Source: Noviherbaspirillum galbum (GTDB taxonomy: Bacteria; Pseudomonadota; Gammaproteobacteria; Burkholderiales; Burkholderiaceae_D). Taken from it: a DNA stretch of 64,000 bases. Under the pieces are notes generated by a model. That model saw nothing but the letters and a program-made list of their open reading frames with translations. It did not search any database and had not been told where the DNA came from. The position numbers and the translations under genes were made by a program. The stretch covers positions 62,001 to 126,000 of the forward strand of contig NZ_JAAIVB010000065.1 in NCBI RefSeq assembly GCF_010974945.1. Direction: 5' to 3'. The first letter of the stretch is position 1. The number at the start of each line of letters is the position of its first letter. Positions 1-9,093 of the stretch are shown here, piece by piece.

Positions 1-2385
1 TATCGCCATGATCCGGCGGATGCGCACAGCCTGTCGAGCGATCTCGTCACCACCTTGCTGCAAGACCGGTCCGGCGTACTCTGGATCGGCACCTGGAATG
101 CCGGCCTGAACCAGCTCAACCTGTGGAACGCGGCCTTCGACCGCATCGTGCGGCGCACCGCCGAGCCGCAAGCCTTGAGCGACAACAGCGTCAACGCGGT
201 ACTGGCCGGGCAGGGCGGCAAGATCTACGTCGGCACGCTCAAGGGCGGCCTGAACGTGGTGGACCGGGCCACCGGCGAGGTCGGCGTGGTCCGGCACAAT
301 GCGTGGGGCGCCGATGGCATCGGCAGCGACGACGTGGAATCGCTGTACCAGGATGCGTCCGGCACCATCTGGATCGGCACCGACCGCGGGCTGAGCCGCT
401 TCGATCCCGCGACACGCAAAGTCACCCGGGTCCGCTTCAGCGGCATGGCATCCGGGCCCATGTTCATCCGGGCGATCGCGCGCGACCATGAGGGCAAGCT
501 GTGGATCGCGGCATCCGGCGACCTGTTCCGCGTCGAACCGGGTGGACGCGTACTGAACCGCTTCACGCACGAACCCGGCCGGCCGGACAGCCTGCGCAAC
601 GGGCGGGGCGTGAACGCCTTGCTGGTCGATCATGAAGGCCGGCTCTGGATCGGGTCCAGCGGCGGCGGCCTGAACCGCTACGAGGGACCCGGCGACGGCG
701 GCGGGGTATTCAGGCATGTCGGCGCCGACGGGGCAGGCGGGTTCAGCATCAGCGACGACGTCGTGACCAGCTTGCACGAGGACCGGCGCGGCGACCTCTG
801 GGTCGGCACTGCGAACGGATTGGACCGGATGGTCAGGCAGGCCGACGGCAGCTTAGGCTTCGAACGCCATGGGCTGCGCGAGGGACTGGCGAGCGCCGCG
901 GTGGCCGCAATCACCGAGGATGCGGAAGGCGCCCTGTGGTTCAGCACCGATGCCGGCCTGACGCGGCTCGATCCTGGCCGCACGCGCTTCCGCCATTACG
1001 GCGCTACGGATGGCATGGTCGATGGCGGCTACAGCATCGGTGCGGCTTCGCGCGCCGCCGGCACCGGTCTCGTGTTCGGCGGATACCAGGGCGTGACCGT
1101 GGTCGATACCGCCCGGCTGCGCGACAATCCGGCGGCACCGGAAGTGCGGATCACCGATCTCCTGCTGTCGAACCGGTCGGCGCGCGATATTCGCAACGAC
1201 CATGGCTTCCGCATCGACGGTCCGGTGGAGTCGGCGCGGCAGGCGGTGCTCGATCATCACCACGCCATGATCTCCATCGAGTTCGGCGCCATGGATTTCG
1301 CCGATCCCTCACGCGTGCGCTACGAATACCAGCTCGCGGGATTCGACGAAAGCTGGCACGAGGCCGATGCCCGCCAGCGCTCCGCCACCTACACCAACCT
1401 CGATCCCGGCAGCTACGTGTTCCGCGTGAAGGCGCGTTCCAAGGATGGCGTGCCGAGCGCGCGCAACGCGGAACTGCAAATCGTCATCAGGCCGCCCATC
1501 TGGAAAACCTGGTGGTTCATAGTCCTGCTGCTGGTTCTTGCCTGCGCCATGGCTTTCCTAGCCTATCGCTGGCGCATCCGGCGGCTGGCGCGCGGCTATG
1601 AAGTCGAGCGGCTGGCGATCCGTGCCAGGGCCGAACTCGATTCGGCGGCCGCCCAGCGCCGCTTCGTCGCCATGGTGTCGCATGAATTGCGCAACCCGCT
1701 GGCGATCATGGAGACCGCGGTGAAGAACCTGGCGCGCGTCGATCTCGAGGCTTTGCCGGCCCCTGTGGCGCAGCGCCTGGAAAAGATCCAGCGCGCGCAG
1801 CAGCGGGTGCAGAGCCTGGTGGACAACTTCCTGACCGAGGAAACCCTGCAGATGCCCGACCTCATGCCCAACAAGGAAAAGGTCGACGTGCTGGCCCTGC
1901 TGCGCGAAGTGGCCTGCGACATCGGCGCATCGTCCGCGACGCACCAGATTGCGCTGTCCGCGCCGTCCGCGCTGCCGGTCATGAAGGTGGACCGGGAGAT
2001 GATGCGGATCGCCTTCTCGAACCTGATCGAAAACGCCGTCAAGTATTCGCCCGACGCCGACCGGGTGGAAGTCGAAGCTAGCTTCACCGACACCCTGGTG
2101 GAGGTCGAGGTCAAGGATAGTGGCATGGGCATCGAGGAAAGCGACCTGCCCAACATATTTGAAAAGTATTTCCGCGCCAATCACGGCCGGCCCAACATCA
2201 AGGGCGTCGGCCTTGGATTGTATGTCGTGCATCGCATCGTCGAGCTGCACCACGGCGTCATCCAGGTGGAAAGCAGGGTTGGCGTCGGAACGACCTTCCG
2301 CATCCAGCTGGCGCGCGGCCGCCGCTCCGGCCATGACCAGCCGCGAAGCAGGACGGCGGCAGTATTGGCTTCACCGCATGCATGA
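1..2385 (+). CDS. Propeller-type membrane sensor histidine kinase (5' end outside window)
   Basis: The reading frame is open from base 1, so the start lies upstream. The first ~1.1 kb encodes repeated segments of the type LLQDRSGVLWIGT, typical of the two-component-regulator propeller (Reg_prop) that forms a periplasmic beta-propeller. A Y_Y_Y domain follows (about nt 1310-1460, YEYQLAGFDESW), then one membrane helix (about nt 1505-1570), a HisKA domain with the phospho-acceptor His at codon 1681 (VSHELRNPL), and an HATPase domain (NLIENAVKYS, GMGIEESDLPNIFEKYF, GVGLGLYVV). There is no receiver or AraC domain at the C-terminus, so phosphate must go to a separate regulator. Such kinases often sense polysaccharide or other ligands outside the cytoplasm, but the ligand here is unknown. 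The domain assignment is firm. Confidence 0.9.
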   Translation, partial: YRHDPADAHSLSSDLVTTLLQDRSGVLWIGTWNAGLNQLNLWNAAFDRIVRRTAEPQALSDNSVNAVLAGQGGKIYVGTLKGGLNVVDRATGEVGVVRHNAWGADGIGSDDVESLYQDASGTIWIGTDRGLSRFDPATRKVTRVRFSGMASGPMFIRAIARDHEGKLWIAASGDLFRVEPGGRVLNRFTHEPGRPDSLRNGRGVNALLVDHEGRLWIGSSGGGLNRYEGPGDGGGVFRHVGADGAGGFSISDDVVTSLHEDRRGDLWVGTANGLDRMVRQADGSLGFERHGLREGLASAAVAAITEDAEGALWFSTDAGLTRLDPGRTRFRHYGATDGMVDGGYSIGAASRAAGTGLVFGGYQGVTVVDTARLRDNPAAPEVRITDLLLSNRSARDIRNDHGFRIDGPVESARQAVLDHHHAMISIEFGAMDFADPSRVRYEYQLAGFDESWHEADARQRSATYTNLDPGSYVFRVKARSKDGVPSARNAELQIVIRPPIWKTWWFIVLLLVLACAMAFLAYRWRIRRLARGYEVERLAIRARAELDSAAAQRRFVAMVSHELRNPLAIMETAVKNLARVDLEALPAPVAQRLEKIQRAQQRVQSLVDNFLTEETLQMPDLMPNKEKVDVLALLREVACDIGASSATHQIALSAPSALPVMKVDREMMRIAFSNLIENAVKYSPDADRVEVEASFTDTLVEVEVKDSGMGIEESDLPNIFEKYFRANHGRPNIKGVGLGLYVVHRIVELHHGVIQVESRVGVGTTFRIQLARGRRSGHDQPRSRTAAVLASPHA

Positions 2386-2441
2386 CTTGTGCTAACTTCC
2401 CATGGGACACATTCTGCATGTTCCGCATGGGAGGCGATGGC

Positions 2442-2759
2442 ATGAACAGCAAGACGAGCGGGGACGCGATGACGTTTGCACAATACTATGAGTCCTACCT
2501 GCTGGAGCATCGCAATCCGACGTGCAGGCGTCTTCATTTCACCGGCACCACGCTGGAAATCGCCTGCCTGGCGCTGTGGATATTGACCGGCAAGACATGG
2601 CTGCTTCCCGCGGCGTTCGTCCTGGGCTACGGCTTTCCCTGGATCGGCCATCTCGTCTTCGAAAAGAACCAGCCGACCACATTCCAGCATCCGCTTTATT
2701 CCTTCATGGGAGACTGGCGCATGTACTGGGAAACACTCACGAGGCGTCGCCCGTTCTGA
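2442..2759 (+). CDS. DUF962/Mpo1-like small membrane protein
   Basis: A 105-residue protein with the conserved family pattern EHRNPTCRRLHFTGTT near the N-terminus, then two hydrophobic segments (about residues 36-70) and WIGHLVFEKNQPTTFQHPL. The founding member, yeast Mpo1, is an iron-dependent dioxygenase acting on 2-hydroxy fatty acids. The His residues that would bind metal are present here, but the bacterial role is unproven. The start is taken at ATG 2442 because GGGAGG lies seven bases upstream; an earlier in-frame ATG at 2382 overlaps the preceding kinase and has no such site. The 3' end overlaps the convergent amidohydrolase by 23 bp. Confidence 0.8.
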   Translation: MNSKTSGDAMTFAQYYESYLLEHRNPTCRRLHFTGTTLEIACLALWILTGKTWLLPAAFVLGYGFPWIGHLVFEKNQPTTFQHPLYSFMGDWRMYWETLTRRRPF

Positions 2760-4041
2760 CCACCCGGTGATGCTCGGCTAGCCGGAAGTCGGTAACGGCG
2801 GGCCGCCCCGGCAAGCGCAGTTCCGCCTGTTGCGCCGGCGAGCTGGCGATCACCTTGCCGCGCCGGATCACATGGCGCCGGCTTGCGCGCAGGCGAATCG
2901 CTTCCACGGTGCTCGATGCGTCCAGGATGACAAGGTCGGCGTGGCAGCCCAGGGCGATCCCGTAGCCTTCCAGCCCGAGGATGCGCGCCGGCGTTTCGGT
3001 CACGGCCAGGAAGCTCGCGTGCATGCCCTGCTGGCCGGTCATCTGCGCCACATGCAGGCCCATGTGCGCCACTTCCAGCATGTCGCCGGAGCCGAGGCCG
3101 TACCACGGGTCCATCACGCAATCGTGACCGAAGGCGACGTCGATGCCCGCCGCCATGAGCTCCGGCACGCGGGTCATGCCGCGCCGTTTCGGATAGGTGT
3201 CGTGCCTGCCCTGGAGCGTGATGTTGATCAGCGGATTGGCAATCGCGGCCACGCCGGCTTCCTTCATCAGGGGCAGCAGCTTGCTGACGTAGTAGTTGTC
3301 CATGGAATGCATGGACGTCAGGTGCGATCCCGTGACGCGGCCCTGCATGCCCAGCCGCTGCGCCTGGCATGCGAGGGTTTCGATGTGGCGCGACATCGGG
3401 TCGTCGCTTTCGTCGCAGTGCATGTCGACGCGGTAACCCTGTTCGGCCGCATACTCGCACAGCAGGCGGACCGACTCGGCGCCGTCGGCCATGGTGCGTT
3501 CGAAGTGAGGAATACCGCCGACCACGTCCACGCCCATGGCCATGGCGCGCCTCAGGTTGTCGAAGGCGCCGGGGCTGCGCAGCAGGCCGTCCTGCGGGAA
3601 GGCCACGAGCTGCAGGTCGAGATAGGGCGCGACCCGGCGCTTCACCTCCAGCAAGGCGCCGACCGCCAGCAGGCGGTCATCGCAGACATCCACGTGGCTG
3701 CGGATGGCGAGCAGTCCGCGGGCAACCGCCCAGTCGCAATATGCCAGGGCACGCTCCATGATCGCTTCCTGCACCAGCGTCGGCTTGAGCTCGCCCCAGA
3801 GAGCGATGCCTTCCAGCAGCGTGCCGGACTGGTTGACGCGCGGCAGTCCGTAGGAAAGGGTGGAGTCCATGTGGAAATGCGCATCCACGAAGGGCGGGGT
3901 GACGAGCTGGCCGTTGGCGTCGATCTCTTCCGCGCCCTGCGCCGGAAGGCGCGGCGCGAGTGCGGCGATGCGTCCCTGGTCGATGCCGATGTCGGTGCGG
4001 GTGCCATCCGGGAGGACGGCGCGTCGGATGATGAGTTCCAT
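2737..4041 (-). CDS. Cytosine deaminase-like amidohydrolase (CodA family)
   Basis: A 434-residue metal-dependent amidohydrolase that aligns along its whole length with E. coli cytosine deaminase. Visible signatures are the HxH metal site (VDAHFHMDS), the substrate-contacting AFPQDG, the catalytic HCDESDD, NPLINITLQGRHDTYPKRRG and FGHDCVMDPWYGLG. In CodA the last motif reads GHDDVFDP. The first Asp (metal/catalysis) is kept but the second, a known specificity position (Asp314 in E. coli), is Cys here, so cytosine as substrate is uncertain; a related N-heterocycle is possible. The start is set at MELIIRRAV by comparison with CodA; an in-frame ATG 51 bases upstream is possible. No transporter lies next to it. 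Confidence 0.8.
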   Translation of the reverse strand: MELIIRRAVLPDGTRTDIGIDQGRIAALAPRLPAQGAEEIDANGQLVTPPFVDAHFHMDSTLSYGLPRVNQSGTLLEGIALWGELKPTLVQEAIMERALAYCDWAVARGLLAIRSHVDVCDDRLLAVGALLEVKRRVAPYLDLQLVAFPQDGLLRSPGAFDNLRRAMAMGVDVVGGIPHFERTMADGAESVRLLCEYAAEQGYRVDMHCDESDDPMSRHIETLACQAQRLGMQGRVTGSHLTSMHSMDNYYVSKLLPLMKEAGVAAIANPLINITLQGRHDTYPKRRGMTRVPELMAAGIDVAFGHDCVMDPWYGLGSGDMLEVAHMGLHVAQMTGQQGMHASFLAVTETPARILGLEGYGIALGCHADLVILDASSTVEAIRLRASRRHVIRRGKVIASSPAQQAELRLPGRPAVTDFRLAEHHRVVRTGDAS

Positions 4042-4142
4042 GCAGGGATTCGTGAGGTCAAAGGCCCAGCATACCCTGTCGCGCCGCGGCATGCGCGCCG
4101 CATGGCGGGCGTCAGTTCAATTCCGTGGCGGAAGGCGAAGCC

Positions 4143-4514
4143 TCAGGCGGCATCGCAATGCTCGTGCGCGAGGTTGATGAGCTCGTGGATGTTGACCGGC
4201 TTGCGCATCAGCACGCATCCGTATTTCTTGTCGACGTCAGCAGTATCGGCCGCCGCGGAAACGACCACGATCGAGGTGCGGTAATCGAGGAAGCGTTCAT
4301 CCTGCAGCGCTTCGAGGAATTGCCAGCCATTCATCACCGGCATCATGAGATCGAGCAGGATCAGGCAGGGTTCGCCGGCGCTTTGTATCCGCTCCAGTCC
4401 TTCTCTTCCATTGGCGGCGGTCAATACCTTGAATCCGCTGATTTCAAGCAGGTCCTTCAGCGTTTCCCGCAAATCCGGCTCATCCTCGATGATCAGAATG
4501 GCTTTACATTTCAT
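4143..4514 (-). CDS. Single-domain response regulator
   Basis: A 123-residue stand-alone receiver domain: acidic pair E10/D11, phospho-acceptor D55 in LILLDLMMPVMNGW, and the conserved Lys105 in RKP. There is no output domain. It lies 157 bp downstream of, and on the same strand as, the ethylene-receptor-like hybrid kinase and is probably co-transcribed. It may relay phosphate from that kinase or, CheY-like, bind a partner protein. The start is placed at MKCKAILIIEDE; an upstream in-frame ATG would add a poorly conserved 14-residue extension. Confidence 0.85.
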   Translation of the reverse strand: MKCKAILIIEDEPDLRETLKDLLEISGFKVLTAANGREGLERIQSAGEPCLILLDLMMPVMNGWQFLEALQDERFLDYRTSIVVVSAAADTADVDKKYGCVLMRKPVNIHELINLAHEHCDAA

Positions 4515-4671
4515 GTCGTTGTCGTTTCCCGTGATTCCGGGAGTAAACATAATCAAAGCATGATGCTTGATACAAACATTATTAATCTCGACCTATCGCA
4601 ACAAAATCCCTGTTGCTACGAATTTTCCGGGACGGCTCGCCCCGGCCCTCCGGCGGACCTCGCCGCCGGAT

Positions 4672-7158
4672 TCATGCCGCTTCCTGCCGCCGCGAGCTTG
4701 CCCGGCTGGGCAGCCTGACGCGGAAGGTGCTGCCCCGTCCCGCATCCGACTCGACCGCGATGCTTCCTTCCATGGCGTCAAGGATTTCCTTGACCAGCGT
4801 AAGGCCGAGGCCGACGCCCGGGATGCTCTTCCGGTGCAAGGGTTCAAGCTGCTCGAACGGCTGGAAAATGCGGTGAAGGTCTTCCGCAGGAATGCCTATC
4901 CCTGTATCGAAGATTTCGATGGTGTGCCACTGGTTCCCGGCGCCGACGCGCGCGATGACCGCGCCGGTGCGGGTGAACTTCAATGCGTTCGACACCAGGT
5001 TGCTGACGATCACCCGCAGCAGCCTCGGATCGCATTCGAGTGGCGGCAGGCTGGCATCGGGCAGGTCGAAGACGAGTTCGACGTTATCCGGCACGCTGCC
5101 CGCATGATCTTCGACGACTTCCTGCACCAGTTGCACGAGATCGATGGTATCCCTGCGTACCGACAGCTGCCCGCTTGACGCCCGCACATATTGCAGCAAG
5201 CCTTCGATCAGCGCGGACATCTGGCTGGCGGCGCGGGACAGGCGCTCCACCCGATGCAGATGGCGCGCGGAAACGCCTTCCTTGCCACCCCCCGGTTCGG
5301 CCAGCAGGCCGGCATTGAGCTGGATCGTGGTGAGTGGCGTGCGCAATTCATGGGAAATCATGCCGAGGAAGCTGCTCTTGACGGTGCTGGCACGCTCGGC
5401 CTGTTCGCGCGCGACTTCGGCGGTGTCGAGGGCCACCCGAAGCTGCCGGGTGCGGACGCCGAGTTCGCGCGCCATCTGCACCAGGTCGCCCGAGGTGCCG
5501 GCGAGTTCTTCGCGCAGCGCATCCGCCACCAGCTTGTGGGCGAGCAGGTTGTGCGCCCGCGCCACCAGTTCCTGCGGGACGAAGGGCTTGATGAGGTAAT
5601 CCTGCGCCCCGCCCCGCAGCAGATCGATGCGCTGCGCGTCGTCGGAACGGGCGCTCAGCAGCAGGATGGGCACCGCGTCGAAATCCTTGTCGGCGCGCAA
5701 GGCATGCACGAGCTGGTCGCCGCTCATGCGCGGCATCATGATGTCGGTGATGATCAGGTCGGGCCGCAGGGCGGCGGCTTCCAGCAAGCCTTCGCGGCCG
5801 TCGGCGGCGGTGATGACGTTGCAGCCTTCGAGCGTCGCGGCGATGAAGCCGCGCATCTCGGCGTTGTCTTCCACCACCAGCACCTTCGGCTGCCCGGGCG
5901 CCATGATCGGCGTTGGATAGTTGGCGGTGCCGTCGGTGGCGACCGGCAGGGAGGTCAGGGCCAGCGTTTCGCCGACCGCGACCTCGTCATGGCTGCGGTC
6001 TTCCACCGGGCTGCCGGACGGCGCATGGCGCGGCAGCTCGACGATGAAGCGCGCACCCTGTCCCGGGCGGGATTCGACATGGATGGATCCATGATGTAGC
6101 TCGACGATTTCCCGCGCGATTGCCAGGCCCAGGCCGGTGCCGCCATGGTGCCGGGTGGCGCTGTCGTCGACCTGGCGGAAGCGCTCGAAGATCGTCGCCT
6201 GGTCTTCGGTCGGGATGCCCGGGCCGTTGTCCTCGGCCAGCAAGCGCACGCTCCGGTCGTCGGCTTCTAGGGATAGCCGGATGGCGCCGCCGTCCGGCAC
6301 AAATTTGAAGGCATTCGACAGCAGGTTGTTCACGACGCGTTCCATCAGGTCCGCGTCCGCCTCCGCGACCAGCGTGTCCGGACGGTCGACCCGGAAATCG
6401 AGGTTGCGCGCGCCGGCAGCCACCTCGAACTGCGACGCCAGGCGGCCCAGCCAGGATGACATGTCGAAGCGCAGGAAGCGGGTCTGCATGCGTCCGGCCT
6501 CCAGCTTCGAGACATCGAGCAGGTCGTTGACCTGTTTCAGCAGGGCCTTGCCGTTGCGGCTGATGCTCGTGAGCATCTTGCGCTGCTCGTCGTCGAGCCG
6601 GTTGTCGTCAAGCAGGCGTTCCGCGGGGCCGAGGATGAGCGTCAGCGGCGTGCGCAACTCATGCGATACATTGGCGAAGAAGCGCGACTTCGCCTCGTCG
6701 AGTTCCTTGACCCGCGCGTACAAGGCTTCCAGCTCGGCATGGGCGCTTTCGAGATGGATGCGCCTTTCTTCCGACAGCCGCGCCGCGTTGACGACTTCCT
6801 CCACCTGCGGCCGGACGAACACCAGGCCGATCGCGGTGGCCACCGAGGCGACGGCCGTCGCCGCCTTGACCAGGCCATCGAGGACGTAGTCCGGGTTCCA
6901 CACCGTCCAGACGGACATGAAGTGGGTCATGCCGCACAAGCCGATGAAGAGGCCGAAGGCGATGAATACCGGGCTGAAGGGCAGGCGGATTCGCCGCACC
7001 AGGATGTAGAGGATGAACGAGATGCCGACGTAGGCAGTGCCGATCAGCAGATCCGAGATGACGTGGGTCCAGAGGATGCTCGGGATCCACAGGTAACAGT
7101 GACCATGGGGCATGAAGGACGAGCTGCGGGCAGACAGGTCGAACAACCAGGAGGGCAT
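4672..7158 (-). CDS. Hybrid histidine kinase with ethylene-receptor-like membrane domain
   Basis: An 828-residue protein. Residues ~20-115 form three membrane helices that match the ethylene-binding domain of plant ETR1 and cyanobacterial relatives: Asp36 in THVISDLLIGTAY, and Cys75/His79 in GLCGMTHF. The Cys and His are copper ligands in ETR1, and the Asp-to-Cys spacing is nearly the same as in ETR1 (25/65/69). Next come a HisKA/HATPase pair (His166 in NVSHELRTPL; DNGPGIP; GGTGLGLA), a receiver (Asp472 in IITDIMMPRMSG), a second HisKA (His603 in MISHELRTPL) and a second HATPase (FDTGIGIP, GVGLGLTLV). Two complete kinase cores in one chain is unusual. GAGG six bases before ATG 7158 fixes the start. 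Ethylene or a similar small hydrophobic ligand is an inference from the copper-site residues. Confidence 0.88.
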   Translation of the reverse strand: MPSWLFDLSARSSSFMPHGHCYLWIPSILWTHVISDLLIGTAYVGISFILYILVRRIRLPFSPVFIAFGLFIGLCGMTHFMSVWTVWNPDYVLDGLVKAATAVASVATAIGLVFVRPQVEEVVNAARLSEERRIHLESAHAELEALYARVKELDEAKSRFFANVSHELRTPLTLILGPAERLLDDNRLDDEQRKMLTSISRNGKALLKQVNDLLDVSKLEAGRMQTRFLRFDMSSWLGRLASQFEVAAGARNLDFRVDRPDTLVAEADADLMERVVNNLLSNAFKFVPDGGAIRLSLEADDRSVRLLAEDNGPGIPTEDQATIFERFRQVDDSATRHHGGTGLGLAIAREIVELHHGSIHVESRPGQGARFIVELPRHAPSGSPVEDRSHDEVAVGETLALTSLPVATDGTANYPTPIMAPGQPKVLVVEDNAEMRGFIAATLEGCNVITAADGREGLLEAAALRPDLIITDIMMPRMSGDQLVHALRADKDFDAVPILLLSARSDDAQRIDLLRGGAQDYLIKPFVPQELVARAHNLLAHKLVADALREELAGTSGDLVQMARELGVRTRQLRVALDTAEVAREQAERASTVKSSFLGMISHELRTPLTTIQLNAGLLAEPGGGKEGVSARHLHRVERLSRAASQMSALIEGLLQYVRASSGQLSVRRDTIDLVQLVQEVVEDHAGSVPDNVELVFDLPDASLPPLECDPRLLRVIVSNLVSNALKFTRTGAVIARVGAGNQWHTIEIFDTGIGIPAEDLHRIFQPFEQLEPLHRKSIPGVGLGLTLVKEILDAMEGSIAVESDAGRGSTFRVRLPSRASSRRQEAA

Positions 7159-7452
7159 GCGGAACCTCGGCAGGTAGGGATGGACAAGGCGGAAGCACGA
7201 CCGTACCCCCGCCTCCAAGCGTAAGGACGTTATACCAGATTCACAATATTGGACAGGGGGTGGCTTTGCGCGGTGCCGGAAAGCGGTTGAGGGCTGCATG
7301 CAGCGTTGTCATTTTGAAAATATAATTGAGATGTCGCAAGGTTTGGGTGAATACCCGCGGAGGGTGCACGATTCCGGCGCATCGTCGCTGGACGCTTCCG
7401 AGATTCTTAGTTACATTTTGGAAACACTATTGATCCGTCCCAAGGGACGCCA

Positions 7453-8283
7453 ATGCCGACCGGTCTGGGAGCCGCCATGCTGATGGAAAAAGTCGTACCG
7501 CTGGTGAATCCGGCCGCCCCGGGCAGCCGACCCGTTCCGGCCAGGTCGGGATGCGCCGGATGCCGCACCGATCATCCTCTTGAATTCGACTTCGAATATG
7601 CCTTCCAGCCGATCGTGAACGTGCGCACGCGCACCGTGTTCGCGCATGAGGCGCTGATCCGCGGACCGCAGGGCGAACCGGCCGAAACCGTGCTCTCGCG
7701 GGTCAATGACGGCAACCGCTACCAGTTCGACCAGGCTTGCCGGGTGAAGGCGGTGGCTACCGCGGCCCGGCTCGGCATGACGAGCTACCTTTCCATCAAT
7801 TTCCTGCCGAACGCGGTGTACCGCCCCGAAGCCTGCATACAGAGCACCCTGAAGGCGGCGAAGGAGCATTCCTTTCCGCATGAAAAGATCATCTTCGAAG
7901 TGACCGAAAGCGAGAAGGTGTTCGACAAGGCGCACCTGCTGAACATCTTCCGCAAGTACAGCGACCTTGGCTTCAAAACGGCGATCGACGATTTCGGCGC
8001 CGGCTACTCCGGGCTGGGCCTGCTGAGCGACTTCCAGCCATCCATCCTCAAGCTCGACATGGACCTGATCCGGGGCATCGACCGCAGTCCACCGCGCCAG
8101 GCGATCGTCAAGGGCGTGCTGCTCACCAGCCGGCTCATCGGCACCCAGGTCGTCGCGGAAGGCGTGGAAACGCCCGAGGAACGCGACTACCTTCGCGAGA
8201 TCGGCGTCGAGCTGATGCAGGGCTTCCTGTTTTGCCGGCCCGCCTTCCAGGGCCTGGGCGAGATCGCCGCCGACGCCTGGTAA
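7453..8283 (+). CDS. EAL-domain c-di-GMP phosphodiesterase
   Basis: A 276-residue cytoplasmic protein consisting essentially of one EAL domain (about residue 45 to the end). The active-site residues known from the family are all visible: the E in HEALIRG, N in SINFLPN, E in FEVTES, the DD pair in IDDFGAGYSG, K in LKLDMDL and E in VAEGVET. It is therefore probably an active phosphodiesterase hydrolysing c-di-GMP to pGpG. The ~40-residue N-terminus carries a CAGC pair but no recognisable sensor domain. A second possible start, ATG 7477, has GGGAG five bases upstream; ATG 7453 has AAGGGA at similar spacing. It is not in an operon with the GGDEF gene at 9.1-10.4 kb but may work against it. Confidence 0.88.
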   Translation: MPTGLGAAMLMEKVVPLVNPAAPGSRPVPARSGCAGCRTDHPLEFDFEYAFQPIVNVRTRTVFAHEALIRGPQGEPAETVLSRVNDGNRYQFDQACRVKAVATAARLGMTSYLSINFLPNAVYRPEACIQSTLKAAKEHSFPHEKIIFEVTESEKVFDKAHLLNIFRKYSDLGFKTAIDDFGAGYSGLGLLSDFQPSILKLDMDLIRGIDRSPPRQAIVKGVLLTSRLIGTQVVAEGVETPEERDYLREIGVELMQGFLFCRPAFQGLGEIAADAW

Positions 8284-8363
8284 TGCGCGGCTTGCCGGCA
8301 AGCGGAAAGTCCGCCGCGCCGGTATATTGACGGATTGTCCATGATCCCCGCGAAGGAAGACGC

Positions 8364-9068
8364 ATGCACGATCTGTCAGGCTTTCCCATCACCCGCAAAT
8401 GGCCGGCCCAACATCCCGACCGCCTGCAGCTGTACTCCCTGCCGACGCCCAATGGCGTGAAGGCGTCCATCATGCTGGAGGAAACCGGCCTGCTCTACGA
8501 GCCACACCTGGTCAGCTTCGAGCGCAACGACCAGATGTCGCCGGAATTCCTCTCCCTGAACCCCAACAACAAGATTCCCGCCATCCTCGATCCCGACGGC
8601 CCCGGCGGCAAGCCGCTCGCCCTGTTCGAGTCGGGCGCGATCCTGATCTACCTCGCTGAAAAGACGGGCCGCTTCCTGCCCGCCGATCCGGCGCGGCGCT
8701 ACGAAGCCATCCAGTGGCTGATGTTCCAGATGGGCGGCATCGGCCCGATGTTCGGCCAGCTCGGCTTCTTCCACAAGTTTGCCGGCAAGGACTTCGAGGA
8801 CAAGCGTCCGCGAGACCGCTACGCGAGCGAGTCGAAACGCCTGCTCGGCGTGCTGGAAACACGGCTTGCCGATGGACCGTGGCTGATGGGCGACGACTAT
8901 TCCATCGCCGACATCGCGACCTTTCCCTGGGTGAGGAACCTCGTCGGATTCTATGGCGCGGGCGAGCTCGTGGAATTCGGCAGCTTCCCGAGGGTCGGCG
9001 AAGCGCTGGAGCGTTTCGTGAACCGGCCGGCTGTGCAGCGCGGCCTGCAGATCCCCGCCCGCGACTGA
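8364..9068 (+). CDS. Glutathione S-transferase, YfcG/YghU-like
   Basis: A 234-residue soluble protein. The N-terminal thioredoxin-like domain contains LYSLPTPNGVKASIMLEE and NPNNKIPAILD, followed by the glutathione-binding ESGAILIYLAEK. An all-helical C-terminal domain contains DDYSIADIATFPW. The TPNG motif in place of a catalytic Tyr/Ser is typical of the nu-class (YfcG/YghU/Ure2p-like) enzymes, which have disulfide reductase activity with glutathione. It stands alone between the EAL and GGDEF genes. Substrate not deducible. Confidence 0.85.
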   Translation: MHDLSGFPITRKWPAQHPDRLQLYSLPTPNGVKASIMLEETGLLYEPHLVSFERNDQMSPEFLSLNPNNKIPAILDPDGPGGKPLALFESGAILIYLAEKTGRFLPADPARRYEAIQWLMFQMGGIGPMFGQLGFFHKFAGKDFEDKRPRDRYASESKRLLGVLETRLADGPWLMGDDYSIADIATFPWVRNLVGFYGAGELVEFGSFPRVGEALERFVNRPAVQRGLQIPARD

Positions 9069-9093
9069 CCCGCGCGGCAGGCGGTCCCGCGGC

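Noticed and set aside
2830-4284. 484-codon open frame opposite the CodA-like gene
   Set aside because: The opposite strand encodes a clear CodA homologue with intact motifs; the product of this frame has no domain and is His/Ala/Val-rich as such shadows are.
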